Assembly (NCBI RefSeq): GCF_003315195.1
Contig: NZ_QNRV01000003.1
Span: 1-64,000 of the forward strand
Length of the DNA stretch: 64,000 nucleotides
Source of the DNA: Sutterella wadsworthensis
GTDB lineage: Bacteria; Pseudomonadota; Gammaproteobacteria; Burkholderiales; Burkholderiaceae_F
Direction of reading: 5' to 3'
The notes beneath the pieces are model-generated. The model ran no database searches, was not told where the DNA came from, and worked only from the letters and a program-made list of their open reading frames with translations. Numbering within the stretch: position 1 is the first letter of the stretch; every line of letters starts with the position of its first letter. Of this stretch, positions 47,109 to 55,993 are shown one piece after another. Position numbers and translations under genes: made by a program.

Positions 47109-48491
47109 TTAAGCTCCCGCACGGGACTCAGCCTTGGCCTTGAGTCCGGCTAAGAGCTTCCCATGAATGCCGCCGAACCCCCCGTTGCTCATGCAGAGGA
47201 TAACGTCACCCGGACGAGCAGCATTCACGACCTGCGTCACCAAAGCATCAAAGTCATGCGTTGCCCAAGCGTGACTGCCCAGAGCCTTCAGAGCCTCTTC
47301 GGGCGACCAGGCAACACCCGGGCCGGCATAACAAAAGACCGCATCGGCATCAGCCAGTGCGCCGGCCAGCCGATCCTTCATCGTGCCGAGCTTCATCGTA
47401 TTGCTGCGCGGTTCAAGCACCGCCAGCAGCCGACGTCCCGGCCAGCGGCCGCGCACGCCGTCGATCGTTTCATGAATGGCCGTGGGGTGATGCGCAAAAT
47501 CATCAATGACGAGGCACCCGTCGGCTTCGCCTTTCACTTCCTGCCGACGATGAACGCCGGGGAAACTTTCGAGCGCCTTCAGAGCTGCCTGAGGAAGGAC
47601 GCCCGCCGCTCGCGCAGCGGCAACCGCTGCCAGAGCATTGAGCTCGTTGTAGCGTCCAGGCATATGAATCTTTACCGCACCGAAGACCTCTGCGCCGAGC
47701 GATGCCGAACCGTCTTCGGCAAGCGTCCATCCGTCCGGCGTGCCAAAGGGCGTGTCAAATCGCTCAAGCTTTGACCAACAGCCGCGTGCCAACACACGGT
47801 CCAGCGCCGGCGCTTTGGCATTGGCGATGATGGTTCCTTCCGAAGGCATCGTCCGCACAAGATGGTGAAACTGCGTTTCTATGGCCTGGAGATTTTCAAA
47901 AATATCCGCGTGGTCGTACTCTAGATTATTCAAAATCGCGATGCGCGGACGATAGTGGACAAACTTACTGCGCTTATCGAAAAACGCGGTGTCATATTCG
48001 TCAGCTTCAATCACAAAAGGCGCCTGAGGATCGCCCAAAGCAGCCGACTGCTCCCCCCAACAAGGGACGCCGCCGATCAGAAATCCAGGATGGAGTCCAG
48101 CTTCGCGCAGGATCCAAGTGAGCATGGAAGTAGTGGTCGTCTTGCCGTGCGTTCCTGCAACAGCAAGCACCGTCCGAGCCTTCTTCCCGGTAAGAATGTT
48201 TTCACTCAGCCATTGCGGGCCCGAGGTATAAGGAAGGCCGGCATTGAGAATGGCCTCCAAAAGCGGATTGCCGCGGGAGACGGCATTGCCGATCACCCAA
48301 AGATCAGGAGCGACAGCAAGCTGCTCGGCACCGTACCCTTCAGTGATGGTTATACCGTTGGCGCGCAGCGCATCGCTCATCGGGGGATAGACGTTTTTGT
48401 CACACCCGGTCACCTGGTGGCCGGCTTCGCGGGCGATCTGAGCGATGCCGCCCATGAAAGTGCCGCAGATGCCGAGAATATGGATATGCAT
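47109..48491 (-). CDS. mpl: UDP-N-acetylmuramate:L-alanyl-gamma-D-glutamyl-meso-diaminopimelate ligase Mpl
   Basis: Mpl joins recycled murein tripeptide to UDP-MurNAc in the cytoplasm. The 460-residue Mur-ligase-fold protein shows HIHILGICGTFMGGIAQIA at the start, VAGTHGKTTTTSMLTW near 110 (ATP site), EADEYDTAFFDKRSK near 170, and DDFAHHPTAI near 330. The opening distinguishes Mpl from MurC. Wall recycling also involves ampD in this window. Confidence 0.95.
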   Translation of the reverse strand: MHIHILGICGTFMGGIAQIAREAGHQVTGCDKNVYPPMSDALRANGITITEGYGAEQLAVAPDLWVIGNAVSRGNPLLEAILNAGLPYTSGPQWLSENILTGKKARTVLAVAGTHGKTTTTSMLTWILREAGLHPGFLIGGVPCWGEQSAALGDPQAPFVIEADEYDTAFFDKRSKFVHYRPRIAILNNLEYDHADIFENLQAIETQFHHLVRTMPSEGTIIANAKAPALDRVLARGCWSKLERFDTPFGTPDGWTLAEDGSASLGAEVFGAVKIHMPGRYNELNALAAVAAARAAGVLPQAALKALESFPGVHRRQEVKGEADGCLVIDDFAHHPTAIHETIDGVRGRWPGRRLLAVLEPRSNTMKLGTMKDRLAGALADADAVFCYAGPGVAWSPEEALKALGSHAWATHDFDALVTQVVNAARPGDVILCMSNGGFGGIHGKLLAGLKAKAESRAGA

Positions 48492-48635
48492 CGAAAGATT
48501 CCTCGCATTGGGTAGGAGCCCCAGGAGCGCATCGCGGCGCTTGGGATTTCATTGACCGAAATTGTCGCAAAACTGCTGACATCTCGGCCGCTCTAGAATT
48601 CTTCAGATGCATTTTTCTTCTCTGGGAGGCGCAGC

Positions 48636-49238
48636 ATGCGCGAGTACACACGACAGGAACAAGAAGCCGCCGCCGTCGCCGCCAAGCTGATCGCCGCCGA
48701 AGGCCGCACTTGGGCACGCGCCTTTCACGATGCCCAGCGCTCGGTGGGGATCCGCCCCGACCCCAATCTCACTGCGAGTGAGATTCGCCGGTGGTTTGCA
48801 CTCTTTGCGCCTCATGAACATCAGGCGCTGCTCGCGGCCAAACGGCATGCTGCACTCCACGTTATGCGCAGCGTCCCGGAACTCAACTGCCGCCTGATCG
48901 GCGTTGTCCTGTCCGGCGCGGCTGTCGAGGCTTCCCCGGCAGAACTTGTCGCCATCGGCACGGGTGAAAAAGAAGCCTTTCTTGCGCTGCTCAATGCCGG
49001 GTTTTTGCCCGAACCGCTCGATGCTCCCTACCCCACCGCCTTTGCCCGCCGCGTCGGCGAAAAATGTTTGGACTCTCTGCTGCTTGACGTGCGCGGCGAA
49101 CCCGTTCTTGTGCGAATCGTTCCCGAGCACACGCCGCTCCCGGCACTCACCCGGCCCGACGAATTTCAAGCCGAGTGGGAAGCGGCCGGGGCACTCCCTT
49201 CGGATGCACTCGCCCAAGTTCTCTCAGACACCCTCTAA
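48636..49238 (+). CDS. Uncharacterised protein divergent from mpl
   Basis: I recognise no family in this 200-residue protein. It is soluble, without signal peptide or membrane segment, and begins with a charged helix. The middle has RRWFALFAPHEHQALLAAKR, where both Trp and His are notable, and the end is Pro/Glu-rich. The segment NCRLIGVVLSGAAVEASPAE has a strand-turn-strand look. A strong GGGAGG site lies before the ATG, and third-position GC is as in core genes, so it is likely real. It is divergent from mpl and upstream of accBC. Confidence 0.65.
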   Translation: MREYTRQEQEAAAVAAKLIAAEGRTWARAFHDAQRSVGIRPDPNLTASEIRRWFALFAPHEHQALLAAKRHAALHVMRSVPELNCRLIGVVLSGAAVEASPAELVAIGTGEKEAFLALLNAGFLPEPLDAPYPTAFARRVGEKCLDSLLLDVRGEPVLVRIVPEHTPLPALTRPDEFQAEWEAAGALPSDALAQVLSDTL

Positions 49239-49591
49239 ACCGCAGCCATAACCAGCATCATCCGTCTGCCGTATTGGGCTACCCCGTTGAGGGCATACCG
49301 AGGGCATCGGCTGCTCTCTACACTCTGCAGTTTATTTGCAATGGCCTTCAGAGCGTCGTTTTACGCCAATACCTAGGGAATACCCTAGTGTTGAGGCAGA
49401 TTTTCTTTGACAAGAAATAGGCAGAATGCGCAAAATTGCGCTGAGTTATCTGCTTTTCAGTGCTCTTTTAAAGAAAATGACGCTCCTAAGCAGCCTTTGC
49501 GGCTCTCTGTGCCGTCCACGCCGTGCGGCTCCCCTGCACCTGCGGCCCAGACGTCAGGAGCCCACTTTGACACATTCATTGCTGAAACAAA
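49239..49591. promoter_or_regulatory. Upstream region of accBC with two inverted repeats
   Basis: This 353-bp spacer has no supported gene. CTAGGG-AATA-CCCTAG lies at 49373-49388, GCGCAA-AA-TTGCGC at 49428-49441, and a consensus -35-like TTGACA at 49407-49412 sits between them. A matching -10 is not obvious. These could be operator sites for acc regulation. The aroQ gene often found before accB is absent. Confidence 0.45.
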
Positions 49592-50065
49592 ATGGACCTT
49601 CGCAAACTCAAGACATTGATCGACCTCGTGAGCGAAAGCGGCGTTGCCGAACTTGAAATCACGGAAGGCGAAGACCACGTTCGCATCGTCAACCGCCCGA
49701 CCGTTTCTGCAGCCCCCGTCGTGCAAGCGCCCGCTGCGGTAACCGTTGCGGCCGTGCCGCAGGCAGCGCCTGCTCCGGCTGCCGCACCCGCGGCGGCCCC
49801 GGCTCCCGCTCAGGATGCTGCTCAGGCCGCCCTGCCAACCATCACGAGCCCGATGGTGGGCACTTTTTACCGTGCGCCGTCGCCCGGCGCAGCGCCTTTC
49901 ATTGAGGTGGGAGACACCGTGAAGAAAGGGCAGGTGATCGGCATTATCGAAGCCATGAAGCTCCTCAACGAAGTTGAAGCTGACAAGGACGGCGTCGTTC
50001 AGGCCTTTGCCGCGGAAAACGGCCAGCCCGTCGAATACGGTCAGCCGCTCGTCATTCTTGGTTGA
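49592..50065 (+). CDS. accB: Biotin carboxyl carrier protein of acetyl-CoA carboxylase
   Basis: AccB carries the biotin that shuttles CO2 in malonyl-CoA synthesis. The 157-residue protein has an N-terminal helix ([15 protein letters not shown]), an Ala/Pro-rich flexible linker at about 38-80, and the biotinyl domain with [12 protein letters not shown]. Lys123 is the expected biotinylation site. [13 protein letters not shown] lies just before it. accC follows after 19 bases. Confidence 0.96.
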   Translation: MDLRKLKTLIDLVSESGVAELEITEGEDHVRIVNRPTVSAAPVVQAPAAVTVAAVPQAAPAPAAAPAAAPAPAQDAAQAALPTITSPMVGTFYRAPSPGAAPFIEVGDTVKKGQVIGIIEAMKLLNEVEADKDGVVQAFAAENGQPVEYGQPLVILG

Positions 50066-50084
50066 GCCCAACTCAGGAACCTTC

Positions 50085-51446
50085 ATGTTCGGAAAAGTCC
50101 TCATCGCCAACCGAGGCGAAATTGCACTGCGCATTCAGCGCGCCTGCCGCGAGCTCGGCATTAAAACAGTGGTCGTGCATTCCACGGCGGACGCCGATGC
50201 TAAGTACGTGCGTCTGGCCGATGAAAGCGTGTGCATTGGGCCTGCCGCCTCGTCTCACTCCTACCTCAATATTCCAGCCATCATTTCAGCTGCGGAAGTA
50301 ACGGATGCTGAAGCGATTCACCCGGGCTACGGCTTCCTTTCGGAAAATGCCGATTTCGCCGAACAGGTGGAAAGCTCGGGCTTCGCTTTCATTGGGCCGC
50401 GCCCCGAGAGCATCCGTCTGATGGGCGACAAGGTGAGCGCCAAGCAGGCCATGCGCGACGCGGGCGTCCCTTGCGTGCCCGGCTCTGACGGAGCACTCTC
50501 CGAAGACCCGCAGGAAATCATCCAGACAGCCCGTAAGATTGGTTACCCGATTATCATCAAAGCTTCCGGCGGCGGCGGCGGCCGCGGCATGCGTGTGGTA
50601 CGCACCGAAGCGGCGCTCCTCACGTCTGTCAATATGACCCGTGAAGAGGCACGCGTTGCCTTTGGCAATCCGACCGTCTACATGGAGAAGTTCCTCGAGA
50701 ACCCGCGCCACATTGAAATTCAGGTGCTCTCCGACAACTTCCAGAATGCGGTGTATTTGGGCGAGCGTGACTGCTCGATGCAGCGCCGCAATCAGAAAGT
50801 CATTGAAGAGGCCCCGGCTTTCGGCATTCCGCGCCGGGCCATTGAGAAGCTTGGCAGCCGCTGCGTGGAAGCATGCCGCCGAATCGGCTACCGCGGTGCC
50901 GGCACGTTCGAATTCCTCTACGAAAACGGTGAGTTCTACTTCATTGAAATGAACACCCGCGTACAGGTCGAGCATCCGGTGACAGAATTCATCACCGGGG
51001 TTGATATCGTGGCCGAACAGATCCGCATCGCGGCCGGCGAGCGTCTTTCCTTCAAGCAGCGCGATATCGAAATCCGCGGTCACGCCATTGAATGCCGCAT
51101 CAATGCAGAGGATCCCTTCACCTTTGTGCCTTGTCCGGGCAAAGTGACTGCTTGGCATCTGCCGGGCGGCCCCGGCATCCGCATCGATTCGCACGTTTTT
51201 GCGGGCTATACGGTTCCGCCCTATTACGACAGTATGATCGGTAAGCTCATCGCCTACGGTGACACGCGCGAACAGGCGCTTGCCCGCATGCGCGTAGCGC
51301 TTTCTGAATTCGCCTGCGAAGGCATCAAGACTAACGTCAAGCTCCATCGCCTGCTTCTCTCTGACGAGCGGTTCGCACGCGGCGGCACGAGCATTCACTA
51401 CCTTGAGGAAAAGCTCCATTCGCATTCATCCTCGGGTGTGAACTAA
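50085..51446 (+). CDS. accC: Biotin carboxylase AccC
   Basis: AccC carboxylates the biotin on AccB with ATP and bicarbonate. The 453-residue ATP-grasp protein begins [20 protein letters not shown] and has [16 protein letters not shown] near 80. [14 protein letters not shown] near 157 is the glycine-rich ATP loop, and YIEMNTR-like [18 protein letters not shown] follows near 285. The ATG giving MFGKVL is chosen; an upstream extension would overlap accB. A terminator follows. Confidence 0.97.
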   Translation: MFGKVLIANRGEIALRIQRACRELGIKTVVVHSTADADAKYVRLADESVCIGPAASSHSYLNIPAIISAAEVTDAEAIHPGYGFLSENADFAEQVESSGFAFIGPRPESIRLMGDKVSAKQAMRDAGVPCVPGSDGALSEDPQEIIQTARKIGYPIIIKASGGGGGRGMRVVRTEAALLTSVNMTREEARVAFGNPTVYMEKFLENPRHIEIQVLSDNFQNAVYLGERDCSMQRRNQKVIEEAPAFGIPRRAIEKLGSRCVEACRRIGYRGAGTFEFLYENGEFYFIEMNTRVQVEHPVTEFITGVDIVAEQIRIAAGERLSFKQRDIEIRGHAIECRINAEDPFTFVPCPGKVTAWHLPGGPGIRIDSHVFAGYTVPPYYDSMIGKLIAYGDTREQALARMRVALSEFACEGIKTNVKLHRLLLSDERFARGGTSIHYLEEKLHSHSSSGVN

Positions 51447-51476
51447 TCAAACTCCTCCCAACGGCTACAATCCACA

Positions 51477-51520
51477 GGAAGCGGAACTCAAAAACGGAGT
51501 CCCGCTTCTTCTTTTTTCTC
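51477..51520 (+). terminator. Terminator after accBC
   Basis: GAAGCGG(A)ACTC (51478-51489, with one extra base) pairs with GAGT(C)CCGCTTC (51497-51508), followed by TTCTTTTTTC. prmA starts 25 bases beyond, so it is separated or only partly read through. Confidence 0.8.
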
Positions 51521-51544
51521 TACCTTTTCCTTTTTGCCGCCACC

Positions 51545-52441
51545 ATGCGTGAATACCGAATCCTCGCCGACGAACGCAGTGCTGAAGATCTAAGCGATCT
51601 CTTCCTCGAGAAGGGAGCGCTTGCTGCCTCTCTTGAAGATGCCGATGCCGACAGTACCGACGAAGCACCGCTTTACGGCGAACCGGGATTGGAACCCGAA
51701 ACCTGCGCCTGGCCGCGTTCCATCATCTCGGTACTCACCGCCGACGACTGTCACTTCAAAAACCTGCTTGATGACTGCGTCAAAGAACTGGGCTGCGAAG
51801 CGCCAGAATTGCTTTCGGTGAGCGACGTTGAAGATCAGGACTGGGTACGCATCACGCAGGCGCAGTTCCAGCCTTCGCATGTCTCGCCCCGGCTCTGGAT
51901 TGTGCCGTCATGGAGTGAACCCCCTGTGGCCGACGCCTTGAATGTTCGCCTGGATCCGGGCGTAGCCTTCGGCACGGGTTCTCATCCCACTACGCGCTTA
52001 TGCCTCAATTGGCTTGACGAAAACATCAAGTCCGCCGATCGCGTTCTTGATTACGGGTGCGGCACCGGCATTCTGGCTATCGGAGCCAAGAAGCTCGGTG
52101 CAGCTGAAGTCTGCGGCACCGACATTGACCCTCAGGCCGTTGAGGCGGCCCGCGACAACGCCATTCGAAATGATGTCGAAGCTCAGTTCTGGCTGCCGGC
52201 CGACATGCCTGAAGGCACATTCTCAATCGTGGTCGCCAACATTCTGGCCAATCCGCTGAAGCTTTTGGCGCCTGCGCTGCTCGGCCGCGTAGCGGCGCAC
52301 GGCGCATTGGTGCTCTCAGGGGTGCTTGCCCGTCAAGCCGACGAAGTGATCGCCGTCTATAAGGCCGCCGATCCGACGCTTGTACTCTCGGTCTGGCGTG
52401 AAGAGGACGGCTGGGTGTGCCTGGCTGGCCGCCGCGCCTGA
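51545..52441 (+). CDS. prmA: Ribosomal protein L11 methyltransferase PrmA
   Basis: PrmA trimethylates several amino groups of ribosomal protein L11. The 298-residue protein has an N-terminal substrate domain (EYRILADERSAEDLSDLF), then LDPGVAFGTGSHPTTRLCL near 138 and the SAM motif DYGCGTGILAIGAKKLGA near 172. NILANPLKLLAP near 235 is the motif IV region. The usual accC-prmA order is kept. Confidence 0.96.
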   Translation: MREYRILADERSAEDLSDLFLEKGALAASLEDADADSTDEAPLYGEPGLEPETCAWPRSIISVLTADDCHFKNLLDDCVKELGCEAPELLSVSDVEDQDWVRITQAQFQPSHVSPRLWIVPSWSEPPVADALNVRLDPGVAFGTGSHPTTRLCLNWLDENIKSADRVLDYGCGTGILAIGAKKLGAAEVCGTDIDPQAVEAARDNAIRNDVEAQFWLPADMPEGTFSIVVANILANPLKLLAPALLGRVAAHGALVLSGVLARQADEVIAVYKAADPTLVLSVWREEDGWVCLAGRRA

Positions 52442-52483
52442 TGTTTCGTATTCCACAACAATCTGCCCAAAGGACTGATCACC

Positions 52484-53326
52484 ATGGCCCGCATTATTCG
52501 CTGTCCCAGCTGCGGGGCGCTCTGGCGCCTTGAGGGAGCTGCTGAAGAAAATTATCTCTGCAGCGCCTGCGGCCGCGAATTCTCCGCCGCTTCAGCGCAA
52601 ACCGTAGAGGTCGACGACCAAGCGCTTGACGCCGCTCTTGCAGAATTAAAGGCAAAAAAGTCTGAGGCCGCGCAGGCAGCTCCTCGGCAGCCGATGACTG
52701 AACCGCGCTTTGCTACCAAAGTCGCCCAGGAGCTCAATACCCCGACGACGGCTGAAAAAACTGAACCGCCCGCACAATTTGATGAAAAAGAAGCTGGCCG
52801 AGGCGCTCCGATGCCGGCCATCTACCGCACGAAGAAGTCTGGCTTAGGGAGCTTCCTCCTCTTTGTCTGCATTCTGCTCTGTGCTGCGGTCGGCGCCGCC
52901 TGTGCATTTCTGATGATGCATCAGTTTGTGCTCTCTCAAGCCCCCTACGTTCGCCCTGTCTATGAAAAGGTTTGCCGCAGTCTCCCATGTCCGGGCTTTG
53001 TCTGGGCAGATGCTTCGGCCTTCAAGGCAAAGGCAACGCTTGCGCCTGATGAAACTTTGGGGCTCGCTAAGCCCACGGCAGTTGTTGAACTCACCAATAC
53101 GTCCGAGTACCCGCAGATGCTTCCCGTGATCGAACTCAAGTATCTTGATCCGGCGGGCAGCACGCTCCTGCAGCGCGTATTGGAACCTGCCGACTACGGC
53201 TTCCCGCAAAAACCGGCCATACTGCCGGCCGGTGAATCGCTTACCGCTCAAATCAAGATGGAAGGAACGCTCTCCTTTGCCGCCACGGCTGCACAGGTTA
53301 AACCTGTTGTAGATGCCGGCCGCTAA
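52484..53326 (+). CDS. Zinc-ribbon membrane protein (MJ0042 ribbon, DUF3426)
   Basis: This 280-residue protein starts with a CxxC...CxxC zinc ribbon (CPSCGALW at 8-15 and CSACGREF at 27-34). A disordered Ala/Pro/Glu linker follows, then one membrane segment near 120-146. The periplasmic DUF3426 domain includes LTNTSEYPQMLPVIELKY, an immunoglobulin-like strand pattern. The family sits after prmA in Burkholderiales; its function is unknown. It may sense cytoplasmic zinc or nucleic acid and contact envelope partners, which is inference. Confidence 0.85.
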   Translation: MARIIRCPSCGALWRLEGAAEENYLCSACGREFSAASAQTVEVDDQALDAALAELKAKKSEAAQAAPRQPMTEPRFATKVAQELNTPTTAEKTEPPAQFDEKEAGRGAPMPAIYRTKKSGLGSFLLFVCILLCAAVGAACAFLMMHQFVLSQAPYVRPVYEKVCRSLPCPGFVWADASAFKAKATLAPDETLGLAKPTAVVELTNTSEYPQMLPVIELKYLDPAGSTLLQRVLEPADYGFPQKPAILPAGESLTAQIKMEGTLSFAATAAQVKPVVDAGR

Positions 53327-53346
53327 GACGAGCCTCACCTGCCGCC

Positions 53347-53383
53347 AGCCCGAAGCGTTCGCCAGAAGCTTCGGGCTTTTTCT
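53347..53383 (+). terminator. Terminator after the zinc-ribbon gene
   Basis: AGCCCGAAGC (53347-53356) pairs with GCTTCGGGCT (53368-53377), followed by TTTTCTT. The kinase gene starts 42 bases beyond the stem. Confidence 0.88.
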
Positions 53384-53418
53384 TAAATTTCGGCTTCAAA
53401 CCCCAAAAAACCAACCCC

Positions 53419-54378
53419 ATGAGTGTTCTCATCACCGGCTCCATCGCCTACGACGCAGTCTTCTCCTTCGCCGGAGCCTTCGGCGAGCAAATAACGCGCC
53501 CTGTTGAGCCAGGGTTCAACACCACATTTCTCACACGCGCCATGCGCCGAGATTTCGGCGGCTGTGCCGGCAACATCGCCGTCGCCATGAAGCGCATGGG
53601 CGGCGAACCGCTGATTTGGGGCGCTGTCGGCCGCGACGGCGGCGATTACCTTGAACATTTCGGCAGAGAAGGCATTCGCACCGACGGCATCGGCGTTTTC
53701 AGCAATGCTTATACCGCACAGTGTCTGATCATCACGGATCACACGGGAGCTCAAATTGCAGCCTTTCATCCCGGGGCGGCTGAGCGTACACCGGAGGTCC
53801 GCTGGCCCACAGATGCGGATGGAAAAGAAGCACAGCCCGCCATCGCGATCCTTTCGCCCGGCGGACGCGAAACGACGCTTTTTGCAGCTCAAGCCTGCAG
53901 AGCTCGCGAAATACCCTATTTCTTCGACGTCGGTCAGGAGCTTCCGCTCTTTTCGGCTGAAGAACTCCTTGACCTTGCGCACCATGCCGTCGGGATCATC
54001 TATTCAGACTCTGAGGCAGAGGCTTTTGAGCAAAAAACCCAACAAAGTGATGCCGACCTCGCCGAGAGCGGACTCATCGTCGTCCGTACGCTCGGAAGCC
54101 GCGGCGCACGAGTCTGGCTCCCCGGCGAGCGTCATGCGGCTTTCGTACCAACCATGCCGATTCAAAAGGTTCGCAGCCCCGTCGGAGCGGGAGACGCCTT
54201 CCGCGGCGGCTTTCTTTATGCACTTGAGCGCGGTTTTTCACCCGTTGAAGCCGCGCAATGGGGGGCTGTAGCTGCCGGCCGAAAAGTGGCCGGCGCAGGC
54301 GCTCAGGACTACGAACTCACACCGCAGGCTGCTCAGCTCGATTTTGATCAATGGTTTGGGAAACAACCGCGAAAATAA
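53419..54378 (+). CDS. PfkB family carbohydrate kinase
   Basis: This 319-residue ribokinase-like sugar or nucleoside kinase has ITGSIAYDAVFSF at the start and DFGGCAGNIAVAMKRMGGEP near 51 (substrate site). The C-terminal PfkB signature GAGDAFRGGFLYALERG near 255 carries the catalytic base Asp. The precise substrate cannot be read; relatives in this position are annotated as carbohydrate or adenosine kinases. It ends convergently, 9 bases from the yggT stop. Confidence 0.88.
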   Translation: MSVLITGSIAYDAVFSFAGAFGEQITRPVEPGFNTTFLTRAMRRDFGGCAGNIAVAMKRMGGEPLIWGAVGRDGGDYLEHFGREGIRTDGIGVFSNAYTAQCLIITDHTGAQIAAFHPGAAERTPEVRWPTDADGKEAQPAIAILSPGGRETTLFAAQACRAREIPYFFDVGQELPLFSAEELLDLAHHAVGIIYSDSEAEAFEQKTQQSDADLAESGLIVVRTLGSRGARVWLPGERHAAFVPTMPIQKVRSPVGAGDAFRGGFLYALERGFSPVEAAQWGAVAAGRKVAGAGAQDYELTPQAAQLDFDQWFGKQPRK

Positions 54379-54387
54379 CGCGTTTGC

Positions 54388-54948
54388 TCACAAAATGATG
54401 AATCCTCGCGAGAACGGCACAATGACGATGAGCAGAAGATTCGTGATCAGAATCAGCACCAACGGCGAAAAATCAATGCCACGGAACGTAGGCAGCACTC
54501 GGCGGATGGGGCGCATAAACGGATCCAGAAGCACTGCGAGCGTATAAGTCATAGGGCTCTCGCGATTCACCCAGGAAAGCACGGCCCAGATGATGGCGCC
54601 CCAAGAAATCATTTCAAGCGCCCAACGGGCCATCATTGCAAAGGGAGCAATGATGAGGCCAATCGGGGTCGCCGGCAGATGCCCGATCGTGCGATGCACC
54701 AAGACGGCCACCACTGCGACGGCCAGGGCGGAAAGCAGCGCCGACCAATGTACACCGCCCCTTGTGGGAACGACGCGGCTGATGGGGACGACCAGCCAAT
54801 CGGTTATGCGGCGCACGAACTCACACAAGGGATGCCGGGGCGAAAGCGCCCAATAGTGCAGCCAAGCCCGCAAAAGCAGGATGGCCCCAAAGCAGCTGAA
54901 GATGATCCCAAGAATGTATTGCAGAAGATGGAGCATGAGCGGCCTCAA
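54388..54948 (-). CDS. YggT family membrane protein
   Basis: This 186-residue inner-membrane protein has two YggT repeats, each with two hydrophobic segments. The repeat hallmarks are LLLRAWLHYWALSP...DWLVVPISRVVP in the first half and SWVNRESPMTYTL...DPFMRPIRRVLPTF in the second. YggT proteins have been linked to osmotic tolerance and cell shape; the mechanism is unclear. An RBS before the ATG is weak. It is transcribed from the far side, and ampD ends 77 bases upstream on the same strand. Confidence 0.88.
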   Translation of the reverse strand: MRPLMLHLLQYILGIIFSCFGAILLLRAWLHYWALSPRHPLCEFVRRITDWLVVPISRVVPTRGGVHWSALLSALAVAVVAVLVHRTIGHLPATPIGLIIAPFAMMARWALEMISWGAIIWAVLSWVNRESPMTYTLAVLLDPFMRPIRRVLPTFRGIDFSPLVLILITNLLLIVIVPFSRGFIIL

Positions 54949-55025
54949 AAATATCTGCGCTCATTATGCCAACCTCATGCGTCTGCGTCTCGCCTCTCTT
55001 TACGTTTGAGGCGTTCCGGTTCGTT

Positions 55026-55721
55026 TCAGTTGGAGTGTTCAGCCATTCGGCGAGCGAGCGCTTCACGGTCGCAGTCGGTTTCATCAATGGCTAAAGCAAC
55101 ACCGGCCGGCAGCAGCTGCGCGGTACGGCCCCAATCAAAGAAAGGACCCGGATCACTTTTTCGTCCAGGTGCAATGAATTCGTGCCCTGTCACCCACTTC
55201 ACCGGATGCCGACGGCAGATAGCCGGGAGAAGCTCGCCCAACGCTTGGTACTGTGCCGCTGCAAAAGGCACCTCACCGGTTCCTTCGAGTTCAATCCCGA
55301 CCGAAAAATCATTGCAGGCGTTGCGTCCGCGGAAGTTTGAAAGTCCCGCGTGCCATGCCCGTTTCACCGTCGGAACATACTGAATCACCTCACCGGTGCG
55401 GCGAATAAAGAAATGGGTAGAAACGTGCAGCCCCTTGAGCGCTTTCAAGGGCTCCCAAGCAGGATCTTGAGGCCAATCTCGGCGATCGGGATCGAGCGTG
55501 CCCATAAAGAGCCGATCGACGGCGTCGCCGCCGAATGTTCCGGCAGGGAGCGAAATAAAGTGCAGCACAATCAGGTCTACCGGATCTCCGGCGGCACCCG
55601 ACTTCGTCAACTGCGGCCGCTCATCCCAATACGGACTCGGGTGAAAGGACGACGAATAAAGAGGCGAAGAAGGGACGCCCTTCAGACGTCCCTCCTGCGT
55701 GATGAAAGTGTCTTCGCTCAC
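55026..55721 (-). CDS. ampD: 1,6-anhydro-N-acetylmuramyl-L-alanine amidase AmpD
   Basis: AmpD cleaves the peptide from anhydro-MurNAc during cytoplasmic murein recycling and so prevents beta-lactamase induction. The product of about 231 residues has an Amidase_2 zinc fold with LIVLHFISLPAGTFGGDAVD (first zinc His), STHFFIRRTGEVIQYVP, RAWHAG and the late VTGHEFIAPGRKSDPGP (third zinc ligand region). I prefer the GTG start that overlaps the preceding stop by four bases (GTGA); an ATG seven codons earlier (55742) is the alternative. It works in the same pathway as Mpl. Confidence 0.92.
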   Translation of the reverse strand: MSEDTFITQEGRLKGVPSSPLYSSSFHPSPYWDERPQLTKSGAAGDPVDLIVLHFISLPAGTFGGDAVDRLFMGTLDPDRRDWPQDPAWEPLKALKGLHVSTHFFIRRTGEVIQYVPTVKRAWHAGLSNFRGRNACNDFSVGIELEGTGEVPFAAAQYQALGELLPAICRRHPVKWVTGHEFIAPGRKSDPGPFFDWGRTAQLLPAGVALAIDETDCDREALARRMAEHSN

Positions 55722-55984
55722 GATTTGTCTGCATCTCGGCATTCGGCCGAACAGTATGACTTTCCGCCCCGATGCACGGCATCGCGCTTAGGGAAATACG
55801 TCCCGCAGTGTGCGCAGCGCTCCATCGGCTCTCCCACCGCAGCGGGCGTGCGCCCTTTTTGTGTGCGGCGAAGCTCCTCGAGTTCGTCGCGCTCTTTAAT
55901 GGTGAGTTCAGACCGTCGGCGGCTGATTGACCAAGCCACCGCAATGACGATGAATATGCCGAGAAAGAAAAGAATGCGGCTCAT
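55718..55984 (-). CDS. PP0621-family protein
   Basis: This 88-residue protein has an N-terminal hydrophobic segment (residues 3-20), a charged RERDEL-type linker and a C-terminal cysteine cluster. CAHCGTYFPKRDAV near 56 and YCSAECRD near 77 form a probable zinc-binding treble-clef or TRASH-like site. The PP0621 family is uncharacterised and often sits beside ampD. It overlaps ampD by four bases and follows ccsA by 9 bases. Confidence 0.85.
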   Translation of the reverse strand: MSRILFFLGIFIVIAVAWSISRRRSELTIKERDELEELRRTQKGRTPAAVGEPMERCAHCGTYFPKRDAVHRGGKSYCSAECRDADKS

Positions 55985-55993
55985 CGAAAGGCC

